Source: Dysosmobacter welbionis (GTDB taxonomy: Bacteria; Bacillota; Clostridia; Oscillospirales; Oscillospiraceae). Taken from it: DNA of 64,000 bases. The stretch covers positions 2,728,001-2,792,000 of the forward strand of contig NZ_CP034413.3 in NCBI RefSeq assembly GCF_005121165.3, in the 5' to 3' direction. Positions within the stretch are counted from its first letter, which is position 1; each line of letters opens with the position of its first letter. The notes beneath the pieces are model-generated. The model saw nothing but the letters and a program-made list of their open reading frames with translations, was not told the origin of the DNA and did not search any database. A program made the translations under genes and the position numbers. Positions 32,932 through 42,520 of this stretch are shown piece by piece.

Positions 32932-34287
32932 ATGAAGCTGCCATCTGTCACAGAAAAACTGCGTGGGAGCCGGGCGGCCCAATCCCTGGAGAAGCTCTCC
33001 CGCGTAAGCCGGAGGCATCAGTTTTTGTTCCAGTGCGGACTGATCCTCCTCTACCGGCTGGTGCTGGACTTCATGTACCTTACGCAGCTCTCTCCCATCT
33101 ACGCCTACAGCGGCTTTACCACGGATCTGGTGTGGATCAAATACGCCCTTTCCTGGCTGCTGGTATTGGTGTGTCTGCCCCTGGTGGTGGGGCTCCAGGG
33201 ACAGGAGGAACGTCCCTCCTCCATCCTGGTGACGCTGATGAACTATGTTTACTTTCTCCCGATGACGTCCTATCTGGGATGCAAGGGAAGTGATCTGGGC
33301 TTCTTCTGCGCAGTGGCGGTGTACTGGCTGGTGCTGCTGGCGGTGCAGCTGCGTATGCCCACCATCTTGGTGCCCAAACTGCCCCACCGGCATACCTCCT
33401 TGTTATTTTTTCTCGTGAGTGTGGGGGCGTGCCTGTTCGTTATGGGGATCTCGGGGATCTATACCGGATTCCGGCTGAAGTTGAACCTTTCAGATGTCTA
33501 TGGGATCCGGGCAGAGGCAGCAGCCTACGATATTCCCGGTCTTTTTGCCTACGTTCTCTCCTGGATGACGGTCATTTTGTCCGTGCTGATCCTGTACTGG
33601 CTGCAAAAGCGCCGGTACGTGGCGGTAGGCGTGCTGGTGGTAGTCTATCTGTTCTATTACTCCATCAGCGCACAGAAGTCCGTGTTTTTGTTTCTCTTTT
33701 TACTGCTGTTCTGCTACCTGCTGTACCGGAAATGGATGTACCGCTGGTGCGCCGGGCTGTTGTCACTGGGAGTCATGGGCTGCTGGGTGCTGGAGGCCGG
33801 GGCCCAGTTTCTCACCCCCATGTCCCTGTTTGTGCGCAGGCTCATGTACGTGCCTGTCCAGCTCAGCGAGGTGTACGCCCAATTTTTCCGGGAGCACCCG
33901 CTGAATCTGTTCCGGGACGGGATTTTGGGGAAGCTGTCCTATGACCCGGTCTATTCCATTAAGATCCCCAAGGTGATCGGAGAATATATGGGGACCGGAT
34001 CCAGCGCCAACAACGGTCTGGTGGGTGATATGTATGCCAATCTGCCGGTCGTGCTGGGGGTTTTCCTGATGCCGCTGATCCTGGTGATCCTGTTCCGGCT
34101 GCTGGATGCGGCAGCCAGAGACATCCCCCAAAAGATCTATATCGGGCTGTGTGTGTTTTTTGCTATGAGTTTCTGCAACGGTTCCTGGAGTACCGTCCTG
34201 CTGTCCGGAGGATTCCTGATGGCCTGTATCTTCCTGTATCTATTTCCTGTACAAAAAGAGGAGCACGTAAAGAATGAACAATCGTGA
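32932..34287 (+). CDS. Wzy-like polysaccharide polymerase candidate
   Basis: A 451-residue polytopic membrane protein with about 10-12 hydrophobic segments and a large external loop (about 300-380: REHPLNLFRDGILGKLSYDP to TGSSANNGLVGDMYANLP). This loop type near the C-terminus, together with position beside flippase-like and chain-length-like genes, fits an O-antigen polymerase. Sequence conservation in this family is too low to assign it firmly. It begins directly at the previous stop and overlaps the next gene by 14 bases. Confidence 0.6.
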   Translation: MKLPSVTEKLRGSRAAQSLEKLSRVSRRHQFLFQCGLILLYRLVLDFMYLTQLSPIYAYSGFTTDLVWIKYALSWLLVLVCLPLVVGLQGQEERPSSILVTLMNYVYFLPMTSYLGCKGSDLGFFCAVAVYWLVLLAVQLRMPTILVPKLPHRHTSLLFFLVSVGACLFVMGISGIYTGFRLKLNLSDVYGIRAEAAAYDIPGLFAYVLSWMTVILSVLILYWLQKRRYVAVGVLVVVYLFYYSISAQKSVFLFLFLLLFCYLLYRKWMYRWCAGLLSLGVMGCWVLEAGAQFLTPMSLFVRRLMYVPVQLSEVYAQFFREHPLNLFRDGILGKLSYDPVYSIKIPKVIGEYMGTGSSANNGLVGDMYANLPVVLGVFLMPLILVILFRLLDAAARDIPQKIYIGLCVFFAMSFCNGSWSTVLLSGGFLMACIFLYLFPVQKEEHVKNEQS

Positions 34288-35233
34288 ACTGCGCGTTCAG
34301 GACCTTATTTCCGGGTTCCGGCGCGATTGGAAACTATTTTTGGTCATTGTGGCCGGGTTCCTCCTGCTGGGTCTTGCTGCTGGATTCTTCTTTTCCGGCC
34401 GGGCCTCGGCGGAAGGGTCCGGCAGCGCCCAGGCATGGGAGCCGGTGGACTTTGCGGAGGTCCCCATGGGTATCACCTATTATGTGGACTGTTACGACTA
34501 CATCAAGGAGCAGCGCAAGGTCCTCTGTTCGTACATTGACGGTGTGCGGAACGATTCCTCTATTACGGAATCGCAGCAAGAGCAGCTCCTAGAGATGAAA
34601 GAAGAAATCCTGATCTTTGATGAGGACGAGCTTGTTCCTATCTACTGGGATCTGAACGCCCCGGATGCGTTTTACCTGCCCGATGAGCTACGTCAGAGCA
34701 CTCTGGCTCAGTATCGGCGGGAGCGGGAGACGCTGCTGCAAAATATCAGCAAATCCGAGTATGCCAGATCTCTGCTGGATACCGTGGGCGGCCTGAGTAC
34801 CAGCGACGCCGCCGTCAATGAGATCTACGCCTCCATTCTTTCCCAGGCAGCGGAATACCGCCAGCTGCAGCTGGATCTGGAACAGCTGGATACCCGGCTG
34901 AATCTGCTGGAAAACGAGTATCCCGCGCTGCGCCAGGCCAGTGAAGAAATGGCGCAGCGCCTCGATGACGCCGCCCGGGCGCTGGATGCGCGGGCGGAAG
35001 AGGCAGTGGCCCTGCTGGAGGAGATTGCGCAGGAAAACCATCTGAATATCACCTTCTCGGCGGAGCAGGAGGACGTGACGGTCCAGATCGGCCACACTAC
35101 CCGGCCCGCCACCCGACAGGAGGCATTTACGGCCTTTGTGATCTTCTTTGGACTTGTGGGTATCTGTGCTGGCGGCTTTTTTGTCCTATGCCGGGAGACT
35201 TCTTCCTACAAAAAGGAGTCTCTGCAGCAGTGA
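34274..35233 (+). CDS. Two-helix membrane protein with coiled coil, chain-length-like
   Basis: A 319-residue protein with one helix near the N-terminus (LFLVIVAGFLLLGLAAGFFF), a long extracytoplasmic part that includes a Glu/Leu/Ala-rich coiled coil at about residues 190-260, and a second helix near the C-terminus (FVIFFGLVGICAGGFFVLC). This topology matches Wzz/chain-length regulators, but the usual Pro-rich segment by the second helix is not evident. With polymerase- and flippase-like neighbours it may control glycan length or hold the complex together. Function inferred only. Confidence 0.5.
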   Translation: MNNRELRVQDLISGFRRDWKLFLVIVAGFLLLGLAAGFFFSGRASAEGSGSAQAWEPVDFAEVPMGITYYVDCYDYIKEQRKVLCSYIDGVRNDSSITESQQEQLLEMKEEILIFDEDELVPIYWDLNAPDAFYLPDELRQSTLAQYRRERETLLQNISKSEYARSLLDTVGGLSTSDAAVNEIYASILSQAAEYRQLQLDLEQLDTRLNLLENEYPALRQASEEMAQRLDDAARALDARAEEAVALLEEIAQENHLNITFSAEQEDVTVQIGHTTRPATRQEAFTAFVIFFGLVGICAGGFFVLCRETSSYKKESLQQ

Positions 35234-35260
35234 TTTGAAGATTTGAAAGGATACTCTGGG

Positions 35261-36775
35261 ATGCAGTCTCGTTTGCTGAAAAATATTCTCTCTGTCAGTG
35301 GCGTGCTGATTTTGGTCAAGGCGCTGGGTTTTTTCAAGCAGATGGTAATCGCCGGCATTTTTGGCGCCAATGCCGAGACTGACCTGATCAATCTGTCCTA
35401 TGGATTTATCGGCGACATCCAATATCTGCTGGTTCAAGTGATGCTTACCGCAGTGGTATCTGTTTATATTCATGTGAAGGAAGAGACCCAGAATGAAGCC
35501 GGGCAGTTTGCCAGCGACACCCTTTGCGCAGGCACCATCGTTGTAGCGGCGATTTCAGCGACCATTTTTATGCTTTCCCCCTGGATCTCAAAATTGCTGG
35601 CCCCAAGCTATTCCCAGGAATTGAGTAGCCAGCTCGGGGGCTATATTCGCCTATTTTCCCCGATCCTCATTCCATTGGTTTGGATGGCGGTTTTTCATGC
35701 ACTTCTCAACTCCAACAAACGCTTTATCCCAGGTCAACTGGAGGGATTGTACCAAAGCGTGATCCTGGTTATCGTGATTATTTTGGGAGCGCCCTATCTG
35801 GGCGTGGACTCCCTAGTCATTGGATATTGGTTGTATGCAACCTTCAGCGCCGGGTTTCTGGGTTATCAGGCGCGGACTTATTTGAGGAAGAGCAGTAGAA
35901 ATCCGTTCCGTAATCCGCAGGTCCGTTCGCTTCTCGCAATGGTTGGACCACTTTCTATCGGCTATGGTGCAGTTTATATCAACCAAATGGTAGACAAAAT
36001 CCTGGTATCCGGACTGGCGGATGGGACGGTCACTGCCATGAGCTATGCCGCTACACTTTCCAATCTGGTAGGGACACTGATTTGCTCCCTCTGCTCCGTG
36101 CTTTATGCCCATGTAACAGAATATATTTCGCAGGAAAAGGAACAGGCTGTGGCCCAACTGACAGAACGGGCGATTTTGGTTCTGGTGATTCTGCTGCTGC
36201 CTGTCACTGTGATCGCAGTAAGCCAGGCGGAAGACATAGTCCTGCTCATATATGGCCGCGGCGCATTTGACGCGGAAGCGGCGGCTATGACAGCCCAGGC
36301 ATTGATGGGCTACAGCCTGAGTTTTATCCCTTTGGCGTTACGTGAGGTATATAGCCGGGTCCAATACGGATATCAGGACTCTAAGCACCCCGCGGTAAAC
36401 AGTGTCATCGGCATCGCCTGCAATGTTACATTGAGCATTTTGCTTTGTCGAAAGTTCGGTGTATTTGGAGTGACCCTTGCCAGCAGCGTAGCCACCCTAG
36501 TAATCGGCATGCTGAATGTGCAGTCTGCTCGCCGGACCGCATCATTCCTGTCGTTGAAATCTCTTTGGAACTTAACACCGAACATATTGATAGGTGGAAT
36601 CCTGTCCATCCTTTTGACGTGGGGCTGCAAGCAATGGCTTGCAGAACTGCCGCTGCTGATTCGGCTGTGCTTGACCACTTTCTTTGTGTTCTCTGGATAT
36701 AGTGTTTTGGTCATCCCTGCGGTATGGAAAACCGGGCTTATCAAGCCATGTCATTTTTCGCGCAAACAAAGATGA
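35261..36775 (+). CDS. MurJ/MviN-type or Wzx-type lipid-linked glycan flippase
   Basis: A 504-residue protein with about 14 hydrophobic segments of the MVF superfamily. The N-terminus (ILVKALGFFKQMVIAGIFGA followed by TDLINLSYG) and the middle (MVDKILVSGLADGTVTAMSYAATL) are MviN-like, as is REVYSRVQYGYQDSKHPAVN. In a polysaccharide locus it would flip the undecaprenyl-linked repeat unit. ATG 35261 is preceded by GAAAGGA; an upstream TTG lacks a site. Its base composition is more AT-rich than the genes just upstream. Confidence 0.83.
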   Translation: MQSRLLKNILSVSGVLILVKALGFFKQMVIAGIFGANAETDLINLSYGFIGDIQYLLVQVMLTAVVSVYIHVKEETQNEAGQFASDTLCAGTIVVAAISATIFMLSPWISKLLAPSYSQELSSQLGGYIRLFSPILIPLVWMAVFHALLNSNKRFIPGQLEGLYQSVILVIVIILGAPYLGVDSLVIGYWLYATFSAGFLGYQARTYLRKSSRNPFRNPQVRSLLAMVGPLSIGYGAVYINQMVDKILVSGLADGTVTAMSYAATLSNLVGTLICSLCSVLYAHVTEYISQEKEQAVAQLTERAILVLVILLLPVTVIAVSQAEDIVLLIYGRGAFDAEAAAMTAQALMGYSLSFIPLALREVYSRVQYGYQDSKHPAVNSVIGIACNVTLSILLCRKFGVFGVTLASSVATLVIGMLNVQSARRTASFLSLKSLWNLTPNILIGGILSILLTWGCKQWLAELPLLIRLCLTTFFVFSGYSVLVIPAVWKTGLIKPCHFSRKQR

Positions 36776-37086
36776 GCAGGAAAAATATCGCTACTGAAGA
36801 GGAGCCTTCTATTAGCGGCTGGTAATTTTTATAGTCCGAGGAAGGACGCTCTGCAGAGATCAGAAAGAAAGCGGCGCGTCCCATATGCAGAGTAGCCTCT
36901 TTTTTGAGTGGTCTGCTAGCGCGCTCACGCTATGATTCTTTGCCTGTCCCCACTCAGCTTTTTTGGAGCCGTGCAGGCATTCTGCCTCGAATGCTGGCCT
37001 CAATTTGGGGCTATCTTCGCAGAAAGCAGTTGTATCTCTGTGTGCATTGCCACGGGCAACGAATATCAAATGAAGGGAATTATTTT
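36776..37086. other. Intergenic stretch before the asparagine synthetase gene
   Basis: No gene is supported here. There is a CTCTGCA/TGCAGAG pair (36849-36855 and 36886-36892) followed by CCTCTTTTTTG, which may terminate the upstream unit. A TATGAT box lies at 36931-36936 without a well-spaced -35 box. Confidence 0.35.
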
Positions 37087-39015
37087 ATGTGTGGCATCAG
37101 TGGTTATCTGGATCTAGACCGTGGAGTGGATATTGGAATCTTGCGGCGTATGACGGATGTCATCCGTCACCGGGGGCCGGATGACGAGGGATATGCTTTG
37201 ATTGGCCCCGGTGGGACATCTTTTTTCGGGGGGAACGATACAGTAAAAGGGCTGGAGGTCCCTCCGCTGGAAACTGCCGTGGGGACCGCTTCCTTTTTGG
37301 GATTTGGTCATCGCCGCCTGAGCATCTTGGATCTGAGCGTTGGTGGTCATCAGCCGATGTATTTGCCGGAACGGGATATCACCCTCATCTACAATGGGGA
37401 GTTATATAACTACATGGAACTTCGCGCCCAACTGGAAGCTCTGGGGTATACCTTCCACACCACCAGCGACACGGAAGTTTTACTGTATGCCTACTGCGAA
37501 TGGGGTGAAGATTGTCTCACACAGTTCAACGGCATGTGGGGGTTTGCTTTGTGGGATGGACAGGAAAATAAGCTGTTTTGCGCCAGAGATCGGCTGGGAG
37601 CCAAACCGTTCCATTACTGGCGCCAGGGAAACCGTATCATGTTTGGATCAGAACTGAAGCAGCTTTGTCAGGATGGTGCCGTACAACGGCGGTTTGACAC
37701 CTCTTATTTGGCAGCTAACCTGATATATCATATCAGTGATTATAACGATCAGACTCTGATTGAAGGCATGAAGACCCTCCGACCTGGCCATAAGCTTGTT
37801 GTGCAGCTGGGGGCCGGTCATAACACCATCGACTCCTTTACCATTTCTTCCTATTGGACGTTGCATGTTCATTATGATAACAGTAAAACCGAGGCGGAGT
37901 GGGTGCGGTTGGTGACAGAGGAGTTTTCCAGGTCTTGCCGCTGGCGTATGCGTAGCGACGCCCCCCTGGGGGCGCTTTTGTCCGGAGGGCTGGATTCCTC
38001 CTGCATGGTTACTGAGATGTGTTCGCAGATGGAAGACCCCTCACGGTTGCAAACGTTTACTACCAGTTATCCTGGTAACAACTCCTGTGACGAGTGGTTC
38101 TTTGCCGATCTTATCAACCGTTCCTGCGGCTGTACAGGTAACCAGATCCTACCGGATGCCGAGGACATTGAAAAGCGTTTTGAGAATTTGGTGTGGCATG
38201 TAGAAGGGAGCTGTGGACTCTCTCTTTTAGGCAGCAAATTTTTGTTGGATGAAATCAATCGCCGCGGCTATAAGGTGATTCTCAATGGCCAGTGTGGTGA
38301 TGAATTGATGCTTGGCTACGAGCGTTATTATGCATTCTTTTTCGCATCCCTGATCAAGAGAAAGCAGTGGAAGACTCTGGTGTCAGAATTTCGTCAGGCC
38401 AGTCGCCATTCCAAATTATCTGTGAGAGATCTGGCCGCTTATGCGCTCTACTTTAATCAGCCAGTGGTGCGGGACTCACGGCAGCTTCATCGTGCCGGCC
38501 GGTTCATCAACCCCGACCTGTTAGACCAGCGCAATCGTGTGGAGTTGCGGGAGTTGCTGTATCCAAAAATACTGGAAAATCTCCAATACACGGAGTTGAC
38601 GGCAACCCAGTTGACACATATTGTACGCTATGACGACCGGTTGTATATGTCGGCTTCAATTGAAAGCCGGATTCCTTTTATGGACTATCAGTTCGTGGAA
38701 CTGTGCTGTCGGATTCCACCTGAGTACAAGATCAAAAATGGTTACACCAAGTATCTGATGCGGCAGGCATTTGACAGAAGAATGCCTCGGGAAGTTACCT
38801 GGCGCACGAATAAAATGGGCTTTGGAGCGCCTGTGACACAGTGGGGCAGGAGGTTTTCGCGGGATTATCTGTTGGCGTACATTGAGGATTGCCGTACAGA
38901 GAAGTACTTCAAAAAAGAGGCGCTTGCACAGATGGTAACCCGCAATCAAGCGGAACCGTCTATCTATGAATTTCTCGCGGTTGAACTTTTTGCACGGCAG
39001 TTTGATGTGTCATAA
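37087..39015 (+). CDS. asnB: Glutamine-hydrolysing asparagine synthetase-like enzyme
   Basis: A 642-residue AsnB-type amidotransferase. The N-terminal class II glutaminase begins MCGISGYLD with nucleophilic Cys2, and contains HRGPDDEG, GHRRLSILDLSVGG and YNGELYNY. The synthetase domain has the pyrophosphate loop LLSGGLDSSC. The start is fixed by Cys2. In surface-polysaccharide loci such proteins often amidate uronic acids or other carboxyl groups in the glycan rather than making asparagine; a hexuronate is expected from the WbpA-like enzyme here. Base composition is lower in GC than the pathway genes upstream, which suggests a different origin. Confidence 0.87.
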   Translation: MCGISGYLDLDRGVDIGILRRMTDVIRHRGPDDEGYALIGPGGTSFFGGNDTVKGLEVPPLETAVGTASFLGFGHRRLSILDLSVGGHQPMYLPERDITLIYNGELYNYMELRAQLEALGYTFHTTSDTEVLLYAYCEWGEDCLTQFNGMWGFALWDGQENKLFCARDRLGAKPFHYWRQGNRIMFGSELKQLCQDGAVQRRFDTSYLAANLIYHISDYNDQTLIEGMKTLRPGHKLVVQLGAGHNTIDSFTISSYWTLHVHYDNSKTEAEWVRLVTEEFSRSCRWRMRSDAPLGALLSGGLDSSCMVTEMCSQMEDPSRLQTFTTSYPGNNSCDEWFFADLINRSCGCTGNQILPDAEDIEKRFENLVWHVEGSCGLSLLGSKFLLDEINRRGYKVILNGQCGDELMLGYERYYAFFFASLIKRKQWKTLVSEFRQASRHSKLSVRDLAAYALYFNQPVVRDSRQLHRAGRFINPDLLDQRNRVELRELLYPKILENLQYTELTATQLTHIVRYDDRLYMSASIESRIPFMDYQFVELCCRIPPEYKIKNGYTKYLMRQAFDRRMPREVTWRTNKMGFGAPVTQWGRRFSRDYLLAYIEDCRTEKYFKKEALAQMVTRNQAEPSIYEFLAVELFARQFDVS

Positions 39016-39543
39016 GTATGGGACATTACAGGGGAAAACTGCTTTGATATAGTTTTTCGGGTGGTGGAGGCTATTTCGCTTTTTGGTGCGAATATTGATA
39101 TATATTCGCATCCGGACAAACAAGAGGGGAGATCCGCATGACCTGTGTTAAAAGTAAAAATAAGTTACTGACTACAGAAGTGTAGAAACAGAATTACAGG
39201 ATGTCCTTAGCGGTAAAAAAGCAAAAAATGAGTGGCGCCTAGGAACTTTTGTTAATTGAAAATGGATATGAAAAGTTCCACGCTGGGGCGCTAAACAAAC
39301 TCACGTCCTCCTGTGCGCACTCCGATAGCAGGAGTTGCTTACACTTGATTTTTTGCGCCATTTTATCCATTTTTCTATGACAAACACAAAATTAAAAAAA
39401 TCTAGCCGAAAAATGGATTTGAAAAAATAGATGGCAGAAAGATATATTTGCCACTTTAAATTTCGGCCATAACGCTGTATAATTTGTTATATGATCGTAA
39501 CCTAAATTAAGCGGGGAACGACACATAATGCAATTAGGAGCGT
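39016..39543. other. AT-rich intergenic region with a promoter box
   Basis: No intact gene. Short coding-like debris is seen near 39195-39255 (LQDVLSGKKAKNEWRLGTFV in one frame) that I do not recognise. The last 150 bases are AT-rich and hold a perfect TATAAT at 39478-39483, about 60 bases before the CapD-like gene, without a well-spaced -35 box. Confidence 0.45.
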
Positions 39544-41445
39544 ATGGGCAAGATGAATCATCTGCGAAAACAGATTCTCTTTTTGTGTGACAGTCTGATT
39601 TTAATTGTTTTTTCGACTTTTTTCTCGTGGTTTTCTCTGCGATATAATCTGACGGATGCAGTTGGACAATCCGTTCAGCTGATTCAAAATTTTGCGTTGC
39701 TTTATGCCTGCACAGTGCTTTTCCAACTTTTATTCCGCACGTATGACAGCCTTTGGCGGTACGCTGAGAGTAAGGAATACCTGTCGCTGCTCATGGCTGC
39801 ATTTTGCGGATTTTTCCTCTACGAGGTCTTGAGCCGCATTTTTCTACAGAGCATAATTTCCTTTATGCTCCTGACTTGTGTGGCCAGCCTCTGGGTCTTG
39901 GGAATGCTGTTGCTGCGCTTTGCCTACCGTGTTTACCGCAGTCGGGTACTATTTAGTAAGGGCAGCCATCAAATCCCTGTGGCCATTGTCGGTGCAGGAG
40001 CAGCTGGCGTTCAGCTGCTGGATGAGCTCCAGAGCAATCCAGACAGCCGATACAGTGTGCAATGCTTTTTTGATGACGACCTTGGCAAGCTGGGAAAACG
40101 AATCCATGGCGTGGAAGTGAAGGGGACGATCAGCCAAGTGCAGGAGCGCCTGCGCGCGATGGATATTCAGGAGATCATTGTGGCGATTCCATCTGCGGGG
40201 GAAAACCGCCGCCACGAGATTTTACAGAAACTGTCCGGCCTCGAGCGGATCAAAATTTCTGTTTTGCCCAGTACACTGGACATGATCCGCCAAAAGCCGA
40301 TGCGCTCTCAACTGCGCGAGGTCCGCATTGAGGACTTATTGGGCCGTGAGCCGGTGTACTTGGACCCAGCGCCTGTGGATGCATATCTCTCTGGAAAAAC
40401 CGTATTGGTCACTGGAGGCGGCGGCTCTATCGGTTCAGAGCTGTGCCGACAGATTGTCAAGCACGATCCCAAAGAGCTGGTGATCGTGGATATCTATGAG
40501 AATAACGCCTATGATATTCAGCAGGAACTGCTGTACCAGTATGGTGGGCGGCTCAATCTGAAAGTGGAGATCGCTTCTATACGGGACAGGAGGCGGATGC
40601 GGCAGATCTTCGCTACATACCGGCCGGATGTGGTTTTTCATGCCGCTGCGCACAAACACGTGCCGCTTATGGAAAACAGCCCTCAGGAGGCGATCCGCAA
40701 CAATGTATTTGGCACACTAAACCTCGTGCGGGCCGCGGATGAGTTCTGTGTTCAGAAGTTCCTGCTGATCTCCACAGACAAAGCGGTCAATCCCACCTCT
40801 GTAATGGGCGCCAGCAAACGGCTTTGCGAGATGATTCTTCAGTCCATGAAAGGACACAGCGGCACAGATTTCGTGGCGGTTCGATTCGGAAATGTCCTGG
40901 GCTCCAACGGCTCCGTAGTACCGCTGTTCCAGCGGCAGATCGCCGCGGGGGGACCGATCACGGTAACAGACAAGCGCATTATCCGTTATTTTATGACAAT
41001 TCCGGAAGCTGCGCAGTTGGTGCTGCAGACCGGTGCCATGGCCCGGAAGAACGAGCTGTTTGTTCTGAATATGGGACAACCTGTAAAAATCCTGGATTTG
41101 GCGGAAAATATGATCAGACTCTCCGGGTATGTGCCGTATCGGGACATTGACATTGTGGAGACGGGGCTGCGGCCCGGCGAAAAGCTGTACGAGGAGCTGT
41201 TGATTGCCAGCCGGGACATTGAGCAGACGGAGAACAGCCAGATTTTTATCGAGCGGCAGCCGGCGATTACTCCCGGTGAGCTGAGAGAGAAGCTGGAGAT
41301 TCTCCAGGAGGCCCTGGAGAAGGATGATTCCTCCTGCATTCGGGAGGCGCTGCACAGGGTTGTGCCAACTTTCCATGAGCCGGAAGAGGTGAACTGCGGG
41401 CAAGGCGCCGAGGTCCGCATTCCGCAACAGGCTGCTTTCAGATAA
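39544..41445 (+). CDS. CapD/WbpM-type membrane nucleotide-sugar dehydratase
   Basis: A 633-residue protein. Four N-terminal membrane helices (to about residue 130) are followed by a CoA-binding-like Rossmann domain (VAIVGAGAAGVQLLDELQ) and a second, catalytic SDR-type Rossmann domain starting VLVTGGGGSIGSELCRQIV. The active-site region TDKAVNPTSVMGASKRLCE contains the Ser-Met-x3-Lys triad characteristic of WbpM/PglF relatives, where classic SDRs have Tyr. It makes UDP-4-keto-6-deoxy-HexNAc from UDP-GlcNAc. The start codon follows TTAGGAG. A strong terminator follows, so this is the last gene of its unit. Confidence 0.9.
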   Translation: MGKMNHLRKQILFLCDSLILIVFSTFFSWFSLRYNLTDAVGQSVQLIQNFALLYACTVLFQLLFRTYDSLWRYAESKEYLSLLMAAFCGFFLYEVLSRIFLQSIISFMLLTCVASLWVLGMLLLRFAYRVYRSRVLFSKGSHQIPVAIVGAGAAGVQLLDELQSNPDSRYSVQCFFDDDLGKLGKRIHGVEVKGTISQVQERLRAMDIQEIIVAIPSAGENRRHEILQKLSGLERIKISVLPSTLDMIRQKPMRSQLREVRIEDLLGREPVYLDPAPVDAYLSGKTVLVTGGGGSIGSELCRQIVKHDPKELVIVDIYENNAYDIQQELLYQYGGRLNLKVEIASIRDRRRMRQIFATYRPDVVFHAAAHKHVPLMENSPQEAIRNNVFGTLNLVRAADEFCVQKFLLISTDKAVNPTSVMGASKRLCEMILQSMKGHSGTDFVAVRFGNVLGSNGSVVPLFQRQIAAGGPITVTDKRIIRYFMTIPEAAQLVLQTGAMARKNELFVLNMGQPVKILDLAENMIRLSGYVPYRDIDIVETGLRPGEKLYEELLIASRDIEQTENSQIFIERQPAITPGELREKLEILQEALEKDDSSCIREALHRVVPTFHEPEEVNCGQGAEVRIPQQAAFR

Positions 41446-41459
41446 AGATCAGAATTTTC

Positions 41460-41500
41460 AAAAAACCGCCATGCGAAATGTCAGCGCATGGCGGTTTTTT
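41460..41500. terminator. Strong terminator after the CapD-like gene
   Basis: AAAAAACCGCCATGCG (41460-41475) and its exact complement (41485-41500) with a 9-base loop, ending in T6. Can act in both directions. Confidence 0.92.
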
Positions 41501-41536
41501 CAGGACAGATTTCCTACACGATATAAGGAGAGTTCT

Positions 41537-42490
41537 ATGACCAATCATTTTTCCCTTGCCAGATTCCTGCTCTGGATTCCTCCATTGCTCTGGTATCGAA
41601 TCATTTGGGGATTTTCCGCCCAGACAGCGTCTGCCTCCGGGAAAGTATCTGATGGACTTCTGCATCGCATCTTAATTGTGCTGTCGCCTGCGTATGCCCG
41701 GTCCGAGGCCGATATTCAGGGGGCAGCTGTTGAGGTGCTCTCGTTTTTTGAGAGAAAAGCCGCCCACATGTTTTTGTATTTCCTTTTGGTCATCCTGTTG
41801 TTAGCGGCGCTTGCGCCCTTTGTCCGGAACATCCTGCGCCGGTCTGCTGCCGCGGGAGTTTTCTGTGCCGTCCTGGCAGCCCTGGATGAGATTCATCAGA
41901 CGTTTGTTCCAGGGCGCAGTGGAGCTGCACGAGATGTGGCGGTCGATTTGGCGGGAGCCGCAATCGCGTATGGTATTTGGTTTCTACTGCGATGGGTAGG
42001 AGCCGCGCGAAGAGACCGGCGCCGGCTGTCTGCAATCCGAACATGGATGCCCGCAGGGATTGGCCTTCTCAGTGCCTGTATTCTGCCGCACCTTACACAA
42101 TCCGCCTTCAGCCATCCGGTTTTTGAGCGCCTCTGTCAGCGGTTCCTGGAAAATTGGGAAACGCTTGACGCAGCCGGAAAGATCGCTGTATTAGAGGGGA
42201 TCTCTCCTGTTATGAAGGAGATGTTATATGCGGGAACAGCGGGGCTGTTGGGGCTGATGACTATCCTGACGCTGGCAATGCGGGGATGGCCGCTGCTGCG
42301 CTCGATCACGGTATCGGTGTCAACTGCTGCGCTGGCAGCGGTCTTCTTTGCGGGGCTGCATAGTTGCTGCTTGATCCCGGGACTTTTATCTATAGCCATG
42401 AGTGTCCTTCTGGGAAGCATGGTTTGGGCCAGCTGCATTTTAATTGTGAAAAGCAAAGCGCTGCTTCTCCATAAAGAATTCCAGATGTAA
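41537..42490 (+). CDS. VanZ-like family membrane protein
   Basis: A 317-residue membrane protein. The first ~155 residues are VanZ-like: LLWIPPLLWYRIIWGFSAQTASAS, then FFERKAAHMFLYFLLVILLL, and the family segment LDEIHQTFVPGRSGAARDVAVDLAGA. The C-terminal half adds about four more hydrophobic segments with no recognised domain, making it roughly twice the usual VanZ length. VanZ is tied to low-level teicoplanin resistance by an unknown mechanism, and many relatives are simply envelope proteins. ATG 41537 follows AAGGAG. Confidence 0.85.
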   Translation: MTNHFSLARFLLWIPPLLWYRIIWGFSAQTASASGKVSDGLLHRILIVLSPAYARSEADIQGAAVEVLSFFERKAAHMFLYFLLVILLLAALAPFVRNILRRSAAAGVFCAVLAALDEIHQTFVPGRSGAARDVAVDLAGAAIAYGIWFLLRWVGAARRDRRRLSAIRTWMPAGIGLLSACILPHLTQSAFSHPVFERLCQRFLENWETLDAAGKIAVLEGISPVMKEMLYAGTAGLLGLMTILTLAMRGWPLLRSITVSVSTAALAAVFFAGLHSCCLIPGLLSIAMSVLLGSMVWASCILIVKSKALLLHKEFQM

Positions 42491-42516
42491 GCACGAAGCC
42501 CCAACGGGCTTCGTGC
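42491..42516. terminator. Bidirectional terminator between convergent genes
   Basis: GCACGAAGCCC-CAAC-GGGCTTCGTGC followed by TCTTTC, starting right after the VanZ-like stop codon and 4 bases from the stop of the minus-strand gene. Confidence 0.85.
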
Positions 42517-42520
42517 TCTT

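Noticed and set aside
30697-33393. An 898-codon minus-strand open frame across the glycosyltransferase, oxidoreductase and Wzy-like genes
   Set aside because: It spans three well-supported genes on the other strand and its His/Gln/Gly-rich composition is typical of GC-rich antisense frames.
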